A stretch of 64,000 nucleotides of DNA from Anisakis pegreffii (lineage: Eukaryota > Nematoda > Chromadorea > Rhabditida > Anisakidae): assembly GCA_035041965.1 (NCBI GenBank), contig JAPYMA010003022.1, positions 62,001 to 126,000 on the forward strand. Direction: 5' to 3'. The first letter of the stretch is position 1. Each line of letters begins with the position of its first letter. Under the pieces are notes generated by a model. The model was not told the origin of the DNA. It ran no database searches and worked only from the letters and a program-made list of their open reading frames with translations. Positions 40,716-52,700 of the stretch are shown here, piece after piece. Position numbers and translations under genes: made by a program.

Positions 40716-40722
40716 ATTTCAG
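40716..40722 (+). promoter_or_regulatory. Splice acceptor before the vab-8 ATG (cis or spliced-leader)
   Basis: AATTTCAG ends seven bases before ATG 40730. That spacing is right for a trans-spliced leader, but the seven bases also stay open (codons for Phe and Val), so an ordinary intron from upstream exons is equally possible. Confidence 0.5.
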
Positions 40723-40729
40723 TTTTGTA

Positions 40730-43700
40730 ATGCCCCATGTGAACACCAAATCGTCTTATATACCGAGCGGATTATTTCCAAAGTCTATCAATGCCACAAG
40801 CAGTTCACCACAGAGATCACCTCGACTGAATCGTCATCACTCCTCGTCGAAATCACACAGCAGCGGAAGTCACGGAGGACACTCTTCATCATCTTCGAAA
40901 TTACCACCACGAGCGATAGTTCCGATTGAAAGTCAGATCCCACTTCCTCCATCGCTTCAACGATTCGTTCTCGCACCGTCGACAAATCGCACGTCACCCT
41001 CCTCTCAGGTATGTGCATTCACAGAAAGCTTATTGAATATCACTTTTAACACTGTACAGGCAGCTATTCTTCGCGTATTTTCACGATGTTCTGACTTTTT
41101 TGTGTTTTACCGAATGTTTTCGTTTTTGATCAGTCAATATTCCTTTATTTTTTAAAAAAGAACTCGTAGAGTATCGAGCATAGTTGAAACATTTATTGCG
41201 GTATTGCTTAAGCCAGGTCTGTATCTTAAACGTATCGTGCATCTCAGTTCTTCCTTAAGACTTTTGCGAACAACCTCTCTGAATTCGTGCGCTTACTCGC
41301 ATAGGTGAGTCAAACACGGCACCAATATCGGCTTTTACCTTGCTCAATTGCAGTATTCATTTGATTTTCATAATTTTGATATACAGAACAATTTCCTCTG
41401 CTTACCACTATCATCTTTAACAAAAAAAAAATTCATTACAAAATTAATCAATAGTGATGCCGACTTATATTTCCATTAGCATAATTGCAACTGTTGAGTA
41501 AGAGTAACGCTGTTATATTGCTGTATTCTTATAATTGCCGCTATCAGTGTCCTTTTATTTCATCTTTAATCTTCCAACTGTGATCACCAACACTGTGATC
41601 AGCGCTATCAATTGGTATATGACGTAATTAATATCAATCCTATGAATCAATTAAAAATGCGCAACAGCTTTGAATATTGCCATTCCGATAATGATTTGAA
41701 TATATTACATTAAATTTTACATGATTACGCCACAGCAGTGTTTTATAGAAACAATTCTGTATTGAATATTGCATTTTGACCATTTTCAGAGGGACGCCAA
41801 ATCACTAAAATCTTTTACATTAATGGAAATGAGCATCAATTTGGGAGAATTTAATAACGTGATGGATGGATCTAAATTGTATTCCACCAATACGACGAAT
41901 GTGAACGCAGAATATAAAGTAAAGAGTGAGATGGGTGTTTCAGAAACAAACAGTAAATGAAATAAAACCAATCCAAAACATATTATCATATATTTCAGTG
42001 GAATGACAGAATCAATTGAAGAATGAAATAACATTTAGACTAAATCAAATAACCACAAATACGAATTGAATCAATTGCATTCTAAGTGAAGATGTTGTCA
42101 GCATTGTTAGCAAATCAGTGGAAATAAAGCAAAATGTTGACTAAAAGAAATCATTCATTTCATAAGTTGACAAATTGATTTTCGGAACAAAATTACTCAG
42201 ATGTCGTCTGCCGTCTTATTTCTCTCGTGTACTCATTCTTCATCGATCACACATATTCACTCGTTTGAACGGATTGGTCTGAATGAATGAGAGATATTCA
42301 AGGATATTGCAACTGTTGGGGTAATTTTTGGCAAGAATGAATGCAACTTTCTGAGGGTATCAAGACGTCTCAATTTAGATCGAATATCTTGTATTGCCTC
42401 TTCAAGTGTGAAATTAGCAGCACTCAATCCTTAAATATTGCTTATTTGAACGAACAATGTGCATGTATAACAACGAAAATGACTTGCCACTCGGCAAGAT
42501 TTGTGACTTTGGAATAGGACATGCCTGACCATGGACCGAATGAAACCAATAATGCCGTTGGTATCATCGACTTAACATGATTATTATCATTAGTCTTATT
42601 AATATCGTTGTCATTACCGCTGATACTATCATTCTCGCTGGTATTAACATTGATGTCATCTTTAGTTTGATTATACTTATTATTAAACAGTAGTAATGAT
42701 GAGTCCAATTGAAGAGATGGTTCGTTGAGGGAAACTGAATAAAGGCAGTCGAATAGAATAAAGGCGATAAGAAGTAGGAGTGAAAAAAAGGATATTGAAT
42801 ACAAGGGGATTTACGATGTCGCGCTTCGTAGGATTAAGAGAGATAAAGGAGCAGTCAGACTGCATAAACTATAAGATGTTAACAATCCTTAATCCAGCAA
42901 CATCATCAACAAAACACTCACTAATTGGCTTATCTAGATGAAAAGATGTTACATATTGGTGCGAGCGATTGCAATTGAAAACTAAATAAATAAATGAGCA
43001 AATAAGCAATGTAATGCACAAATAAATAATGCACAAACACTAATGAATAAATAATAATTATGCATTCCAAAATTATCGACGAGCGAGAAATCTGAATTCA
43101 TGGCTACATAAGATGGTGATATTTTTGTCTGCATAAAGAGTGTCTTCTGAAGTGTGCCTGGATTGATTTGTTTGCTTATTAAACTATAGGTAAGTGTAGC
43201 TTGGAGTTGAATTTGTAATACTGGAAAGGATTTTTAGCTGAGGTCTGCTTTGTTTGCGTTCGCATTGTTTTCCATATGAACTGCGGCACAAGAGTGCAAT
43301 ATTTTCAAGAGCTCAAAACACAGTCAGAAAATAGTTAGAACAGCTTTCCTATAGTTTCTGAGACCCGTTGAATTTGATTCGAACGAAGACTGAAATTTAT
43401 GACATTTACAATTGATGGACAATGCCACTTTGTTTGCTTCGCATGATCGCAAGTCGAATTTGATCAGGTGGATGATCTTTTCGTGGTAGTGAAGTTCCCA
43501 CATAGTGATTTCACACAGATGCAGTTGCTCTCAGTTGTAATTCATTTTTGAACTGACTCTAATGCAAAAATCAATTGAACAAATGCTGAGATGAGGAAGT
43601 GCATGAAAATGCAAAAAGTTACCTATTCTGAGAATATTCTCAAGTTCATCTCTCTTTTCTATCAGACTCACACCTATACGTAGCCGTCATTCGCTCAAAA

Positions 43701-46700
43701 GGTGATTAAAGGTAATCGGTCAAAATCAACACAGATCAGCACTTAGATAGCAAAGATTTTATCTTCTTCATTCTTTCTGTTCAATGAACAATGAATGGTG
43801 GTTAATTTATTACTTACTCAGGTTTAGGGATAACATTTTAACCGTCTTATGCGAACTGTTAACAGCTTTTACTTCAAAAACACGTTTATTGTGGTATGTT
43901 TTGCTTTGTTTCTATTCTGAATTGTTCTCTTTTGTCGATTTCTAATATGGCAAATGAATGAGCCGCATGATTTAAGGGAATGACTTAAAACTCCGATTGA
44001 AATCAATTTCGATTAAGAATCTTGTGGTAGAAGTAAAGAGGAATCGTTCGGATTGTTTCAATTAATGAGATCTCATCTGTGAGCAAAAACTTCTTCGATG
44101 AAGTGTTTTCGAAATTTCTCAAGTTTTTTAACCTTCACAACGACCTTTGTTTTTTCCTTTTCGTCATTTTAAACCATTAGAGAAAAGATGAGATTTTCTT
44201 AAGAGATCTGAAGATGATATGAGTGATTTTTTTAAGAAACAGTTGAATTCCTAAACGGTGGACCTGAAAGGAGAGCAACAGGGATTTTGATTTTCATCGA
44301 ACGAACTGATATAACTTTAGTTCTCATCACACGATATCGTCACTGATATTTTTGACAACTCTTTACCCAAGTCATTCTCGTCAATTCCTGAAATATTATA
44401 ATGTACGATAAAAACCTACAGGAAGAGACTTCAGCGAAGGCCATAATCCCAAAAATCAGGGCGCATATAATATGGTGTTCGTCTGATCTTCTTTTTATTA
44501 CAAGGAAGTAAGGTGTAACAAACGAATAAATCTTGGTTTTGAGTGGTTAGTTATCTGCGAAAAACCACAATGGATTTCCTACCTAAACATCATTCACTGA
44601 AGTGTTTAACGGTCGTAATGTTTTATGGTTGCAATGATTTCGATCAACAAATGATCTGCAATAGATCACTGTTTATGCTCATCTATTATCTGTGGTCTTT
44701 GATATTTTTATATATGGCATCTTTTGTCTTTTGTTTTATAGGAGCGCATAAATAAAGAATATTAGTGGCAGCTGCTCTTCCTATTCCTATTATTGCAGCC
44801 CACTTTCATATGACCAATAAATTTAGCAACAATATGTGGGAACACAGAGAGATCTAGCTGATGGCTTCGAAAAAGTTAGAGCTAGAGCGCTGTCTGAACA
44901 GAATTAGAGTGCAGAAGAGGAGAGCCATCAACCGTCGAGAGAACACGCTGCACGGAATTTTCTAAATTTAATGTTCTTCATTCATATTTTTCGAGAAAAT
45001 AAAATTTTTGCTATATATTTGATGAGTTAAAGAATTAGACTGCTTGAGACTGACAGTTGACTGACAAGTTGGGATGATGACGAAGATGTACATCAGGCAT
45101 GATGACAACGATCAAATCAAGCTTATTTTGCTCATTTGTCACAGTACTATTTCTCGAGTTTACTCATATTTTTCGAGTTTTGTGCACATAATTGCACATT
45201 GCAATTTGAAGATTCCGATTGTTTTCAGCTGAAAACCGTATTGAGGCTGACACAAGACGACTTGGAGTATGTTTCAGTGCATGGCAACAGTTTGTTGCTA
45301 CGAACCACCGCACATACAAATCCAAAATCATTGACGAAATATAATTTCGATCACATTTTTTCACCGGACTCCACTCAGGTTCTCATTTTTTGCCTCACTC
45401 GAGAAACTTTTCTTCTCCATATTCCTCAGATTCTCTGTTCAATTGTTCGAACCTTCCGCGTTTCAAAGCTTCAGTATTTTTTCAATTCCATATTCCAGAT
45501 CAGGTTTTTCAGTTCCTATGACAACATTAACTTTCAGCAACAACTCTGTGCAGTATGCTTGCCCGATCTATTGCAAAGTTACTTCAATGGCTCAGATGCA
45601 TGCCTTCTATATTTTGGTGCTGCTTCCAAAGGTTAGCTTTCTCTTGGCTTTTTGCTGGTCAAAATTATTTCGCGGACTATTTTATCGAGTTCACTTTCAA
45701 GTTCATTCCTCACACGTTTCCCTACTAACCTCTTATATGAATCATTGATATGCCCATCTGGATTACAGTATTTTGTATCATATTGCGTATTGGTCATGCT
45801 AAATGATCCATCAATTCGTTGACTTTATTATGCAATCATAATGGCAATAATACTGGAGAGCAGGTGAAGAATGAAAATAGGAGATGACTAGATGAACTTC
45901 TCAAACAATTGCAAAATTGTGAAGGGTTTACGGATGGGGACTTCGATAAATTGGTGATAGTCACGGTGAATGGGGTCATATTTCCTTGCGAATTGCTTGG
46001 AAATAAGATTGAGAGTAGTTCAAATGATAGAATTGTATTGCGCCATTGTAATCTAGTCTATTCGGCCATGATAGTATTTCTTTCGGATGTGTTGCATTAG
46101 CCTTAGCACCTGCCAATCGCGTGCGTGGCGAGTAATTGAATAAGGACTAACAAGACTATTATTATACATATTTATCATCATTACTGATCATAACGATATG
46201 ACTGTCTCATCATCAACGTCATTCATATGCTCTTAACAGCAATACAAGAAATATTACAGTTCATTCACATCTCATTTTCAAGCAATTCAACAGCAGATAG
46301 AAATATTTATGCATGAATAATATAAATGTCATTCATTATGTATTCATAGATCTTATGCCATAAGACATATCAAAATTGTTTACTATCATTGTAATCATCA
46401 ATATCTCAGATTTATGGACCTTCATGACAGTTACATGATCTCTGTGGATTATGTTGTCCTATTAATATTATATCCGTTCATTTTAGAACATCGGGACCCG
46501 AGATGACATCTTCCTTTTCGAATGATCTATTTATTTGGTGTCAAGCTTACGATTCGTTCATGTAATATCATTAGAAGACACACAGATTCAATATCATAGC
46601 ATTCCGATCCAATTATCAGTATATGAGACTAGTTAGCTCACAATTCGAATGGCGTATCGCAAAGATATAGGTTTGCATTGGATACTGGCTCTGGGATGGG

Positions 46701-49700
46701 ACGATTGAAGATGAAAAGTGACCGTGCAATGAAAATAATTATAATAAGCAGAACGGAAATTAGAGGTTGCGCAATTGAAAGAATACGATATCGGCAGTAC
46801 GGCATTAACCTCCGCATGAAAAGGAAGTATGATCTATCTGAGGATTTATCGTTATTATTCTATCAGTCGTTCGTTGATTGTCACTTGAATACATCTGACC
46901 TATTCGAATGGTCAAACATCGTTCGGTTGAAAGAAAAGTTATAATTCAATATAATATGCTGTGATATAATTGCTGACAATATGATTAGTTGAGTTGATAG
47001 GATAATTTGATGATTTCTTTGCGATTTTCTTATGGTGAAGTGATTTGCGAACAGGGACGTGAAAGGATGATGTGTCTGTGTGTTGAAGGCGATTATCCTC
47101 GTGCAGTTCGACATGTGGATGAACACCTAGCGCATGATAGATGAAAGTAATGCAAAGATTCTTCATTCATTACCGCTTAAGATAGGATGTAGATTAACTC
47201 GTATTCATAACATATTTCATTATCGATAATTCATAACAGTACCTGAATCTCTACTGATAATGTATCTTCATTTTGAACTGGTAATAAGACACTAGTAATA
47301 AGACGTTGACAGTAATATCAAATTCTATTTCCTCCATATACTATAATTAGAAATTATCGTTTATCTTGAATGAGTATCTATAAGAATAAGAAAGTATTCT
47401 AGTGTTTGCTGTTTAGCAGTTATATGATGTAGTTCTTACAAAGTTTGTCTCTCCCCTTCGAAAAGAACACCTTAAAGAATACATCACAGCCATTATTCTC
47501 CTGTTAACTTGAATCTCAAATTCTCTTTTTTGCCTTGCCATAAGGTAGAGGTTTATTACTACTAAATGATGGTCAGATTTATTGCTATACGGCATGGTTT
47601 AGCATGTGTTTAATTGCGATGACATGAATAAACATCAATATTGATACATTGTTTGCATATGTAATAGTTGATCATATTAAATTGTCGCAGCTGCTTGTCT
47701 TTTTCGCTTATTCATTCATTCATACATATTTATCCATATGCATCTTCCTATAACAGCGGTCACCTCGTCTTTATCTTCTTTATGCAAGGGAGCTTAAAAA
47801 CATTATGAGGAAGTAAACTGCATATTACCTTTCTCGAAAGTTAACAAAACAAAGTTTCCAAACTGTGATTTTCGACTTTCATCTGAAAAAAAAAACTGCA
47901 ATGGAATTCCTTAATTCAATTGTCGCAAAAGTTCCATTTTTGAGCTACTTCAATGTGTGAAAAATCAAAATTTGAAATATTTGGCCAATTTCATTTTGCA
48001 GCTTTGGTAACGATGAGAGAACCAAACAGGTATCCTAATGAAAACAAATAGTGTTTCTTAAGAAGTGAATTATTGACTTGAAGTCAACTAACGCAAAATA
48101 ATTCATTCATTTGAAAATAGTATAAACATCCTTTGTTGATTATCTGTTCAGTTTTATGCTACGATTATTTCTTTCATATCAATCAGCATTTTATCCTCAT
48201 ATCCGCACTTAGCTATGATGTGCATCTTCTTAGAAATATCCACATGAAAATAAGCAGCATAAAGCATGCATCTTACACAAATTATATATATATATGTATG
48301 TATGTATGAGAGAATGTGACTAGAGCAAAGTAAAATACTTTGAGTATTCCCATCGGGATTTTTGAGTGTACCTTCGAGTTTGATGGAAGAAAAGTGACAC
48401 AATGAACCAAATAATTCAATGAACATAAATGAGGAAATTTGTGGAATTACTGTGATGGAGGATTCGTTAGCATTTGATTGTAACGAAACATTTGCCTTAT
48501 CTCTTCGTTTGCCATCGTTTTCGCGCAAAAACAGGAAATTATGAAGGGGAACGTAATAGATTGTTTTATCAGCCGGCGAAGTAGGGAAAGGGGATAACGG
48601 GCTAGTGATATCGATCATCTTATTGGCAGCTGAACGCAATCGGCGCATTTCCTCTACTTGCAGGCGTAGAAGATCAGAAGAATTGCGAGAAAATTAATTG
48701 ATTCGTTGGTGTTCGGTATCGCAGTTGTTGTGTTTAGTTGAGAGCATTATTAATTCACTTATTTGTATATGCGCTGCTTACTTGTAAATAAATTCTTTGG
48801 CGGAATCGTTCATCTAAACATTGTTTATTTATTGAGAGGCGATATCATAAGCATAAATATGCGTTTGATGTGAACCGATCGAAGTTCAGCTATTGTTCAG
48901 CGTCGATGTTATACGGCCTGTTTCATGACAGCAACATGAGCAAATGATAAATGATGTGGCAAAAGGATAACATAACAGGATAATGAGATATCGGATAACG
49001 GATTAGCCAATTTGTTCTATCGCTGCTCATCTTCATCCATAGCACAGCATCAAATCACATGCATTCCGCTAGATTCTCCCTTGTAATATGTTAAATAAAT
49101 GATCGAACACTTCCATGAATGCATTATTCGCTACGTATGCGATGAATCAGCAATCAAAATCAATGAGGAGAATGTTTGATTCATCTTCAGATGTTGTCGT
49201 TTACAGCATACTTATAGGGCATTCGAATTGAATTTGCTCTTGGAATAATTTGAAAGTAAGATTATTCAGTGGCTGGCATTTTTGTTGCATTGTGTAAGAC
49301 AGATGAGTGAGTGTTTTCTGATAGTTTGCTTCTTGGTTTCGAATCAATGACTTGAAGGGCAATTAATTTCGCTTGTCGGATTGATTTGTTGCAATCCTAT
49401 GGATCGCTGATATTTTTGGGTACTTCATCGATTGGGATTTGATATTTTATCGGCAATGCTGTCAAAAATTGCAGCAGTTCATACGACTATCCGTGTTTTC
49501 TTTCATCGTATGTTTGAAGAATCACAATCAGAAAACGATTTCGAAATCAATTTCTGAAATCGAATCAGTTTTTAGATAATCAATCCACTAACACAATTGT
49601 TGACTCAGTCTGTTTCTTTCGGAAATTATTTCTTTCTTTTTAGCAGCTGATTGAGGCATTTGCTAGTCTTAAGCCATTTTTCCCGGTTTATTGTGCCATT

Positions 49701-52700
49701 TTGAATGAGCTATTTGATCGCTCATCCGTTTTGCTGGATAATTTGAAGATTTGAACAAAAAAAACGAGATTAATCGTGCAATCAGTAGCAGCAAGTATGA
49801 CTCAGCACAGTTATAATACGCCAGTGACAACGAGAATAACATTTCGAAATTATTTCTTATTCTTTTCTCATGGTGTTTGAAGAATGATGACCAAAAGAAA
49901 TGCCACGAAAAAAAAATGAATTTCGGTTCATTCAATAGAGTTGTAGTGAAAAATGTGCAGAAAGTTTGGAGAGCTCATCATTTTTACAAGCTGCTTACAT
50001 CATTGAATTGACGAACGTAGAGTCAGTGATTGTTTAAGGAGAATTCACTATACAAGGAAAACACGACCCGAAAGCAGATATCATGCATCTTTTTGTGACC
50101 ATAACCACAGATCTGACCTCAATTTATTCGTGAGCTTAATTTTTCCGTGTTCCAGAAGCTTAGCGTAGGTAAACAGGGTGAATGAGGCAATTTCAGTGTG
50201 AAGATTCCTATAGAGGACTATGTGATAGTCTTTATGTTGATGTAGAACTACAAATTCAGTTCAAATGTGAGCTTTCAGTGAAAGCCGACTTGCTGTACTC
50301 GCTATCAACGTCGTTGAGCGGTAACGATGCCAGTGCTTCTGGAATCGGAAATGTGGACTCGTCATCAGCATCCACGGCGTCAACATCTATGCAGTCCTCG
50401 GTCGGCATGGGCACAGCACCCACTTATCCTGGTTTATTTCCGAGCGCTCTCTTGCTCACCTTCCGTCTCATCAATGAATTTCGCCTCACACGTCCCGACT
50501 TCCGACATTCGGTTCGACTTTCAGCCTTATACTATTCACAACGCCACAATCGCCTAACCGACCTTCTCGCTTCGTCACCAGGTTCATTTAACAGCCCGAA
50601 TGGTTCGTCATTTCAATCATTCATCCAACATTACATATCCGACCTTCACCGAAAATCCATTCGGCTTGCTTCTTATCCATTACGGGCCGTATCTTTGGTT
50701 TACTATAGCCGATTTGCACTTCTTACTTCAGTACGAAAAATCCGCTGGATCAGTAATTTTCTAACAAATCCTTTTTCTCTTCTCTGTTCAGCTTATGTGA
50801 CGGCTTCGGCATAGATTAGTTAATGTCATTAGTTAATGGACTAAATTGGATTCGTTTTGGATTGTCATTAATTCACAATGTTGTTTATACTTGTCCGAAA
50901 TGTCATGGATTTCCATCCTTATCACCGAGTATTATGCGAGATTAAGTAAGCATCGCTACTAATCATTTAATGCCACCCAAATGGTCACCGATTATGCAAA
51001 GTTCCACGATGAAGTCCGCAAATTTGCAGTCAAATTAAAATCAAGGTCAAACACAAAAATCGTGCAAAACAAAATTACTACATGTGTTGAAACAGTATGT
51101 TGTCGGCATGAAATGCACCACATGTTGATGATTGATGTATAACGAAACCATTTATGAACAACACATTTTTCAGTCAGCATTATGCATACGAACACACATT
51201 TGTGAATGATTATGATAATTCCCTTTGACGCTTGCTTGATTAATCAGATTTTCACCATATTAAATGCACGATATCGAACAGAAATCATAATCTGTGACTG
51301 AATGGTATAATCGGTTATCAGTATATCTCATAGATTATATAATGTATGTAATCATGTTGTGAGCATTTCGCATCGCATCAACTGAATTTTTCGTGTACAT
51401 CATTGGTGCAAGAGCAAAATGAATTGATTTCATTGCAAATTCACTGATGTTCTGATGTTTTGCACGAAAGCAGTTAAGGGATCTACATATTGTGTATATT
51501 ACCGATGTTTGAAAGGCAAAAGTGAGAGAGTTTCTGTTACAGATACAGAATCTCCGGTAACGATTTCTGAAGATTCAGCGTTGGGTATCAAAATTGAGAA
51601 TCATTTGGAAGTGCGAGTGGACAGTGCACATCAAGCATTTGATTACGTCAAACAAATTATGCGATTTCGAACAGCAGGTTAGTTGATTGCAAACAGACAA
51701 TTTCAGTGTCTGACTATTTCAGTTGATCATTCAAGTACTAATTACGAGTTATGTAAATACTGTATGGTCATTGATAATTAACTATCATATTCTCTTTGTT
51801 CTTTCATCACATCATTATTTGCACGTAACCACCAACAATTATGCACAGTCCATGATAGCCATTTGTTTTCTCGAATCGTTTGATCGGCCCTTATCGTTAG
51901 TGATAAATTCATAGCCATGTGAATGACTATAACTTTTTGCGTAGATATCATACAGAATAAGTGAGTAATATGTGGTGAGTGAATACTATGATATGACATC
52001 GGGTTATTGAATTCAGATACTGATGAATCAAGTAAGGAATCTTAAGTGACATTTCTATGAGTTTAAAAAAATGATTTGAGTTCTCCGAACATTAGAAACT
52101 GAAATTATTTCAGAAGAGGAAAGTGAACAAAGATGTGGACATTTATTCTTCTATATCAATTTGTACAGGTAGTCCTTATTTTGGTTTCTGTTTTTCTCAT
52201 TTTTACCATTACTGTTATTTTGATATCATCGTTGTTATTCTCTACTTCTTTGTTTTTTTTCGCACTGTTCTAATCGAATACGCACTTTTAAAACGAATTT
52301 TCTGAAGTTAATTGCTGAAAGCTTCAGAATTCGTGTAATCATTCATAAACCAACATTCCAGCAAACTTTCGAGTCCAACGATTTCCTTTTATTGCACCAT
52401 ATTGCCAAACAACTTCATCAATTCAAAACACTTACTTCAAAACATCAATTCAAAACACATGTTGCTAAAATGAATGAAAATACATTCGTTCATCGCTCAG
52501 TCAATCAATGCATTCGATTTTCCCATAGACATCAAAAACCTATTGCTCACGTCCAATATAGTTACACACCAGTTAACAGCAAAGTGTGTGTAGTAGAGAA
52601 TGAGAAAAATTTATTAGGACAGGTAGAAAAGAATGAGAAATCGAGGAAATACCACATAAATTGCGTGAAAAGAATGAGAATTTAGTAAGAGATGCTTAAA

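Larger units (their letters stand above)
35297..40722. other. Gene-poor region before the vab-8 motor exons
   Basis: AT-rich, with ATT-rich and TTTA microsatellites. The 127-codon frame at 35665-36048 and the 107-codon frame at 40236-40559 are Ile/Leu/Ser-heavy products of simple sequence and are not convincing genes. Probably intron or upstream regulatory DNA of vab-8. Confidence 0.5.
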
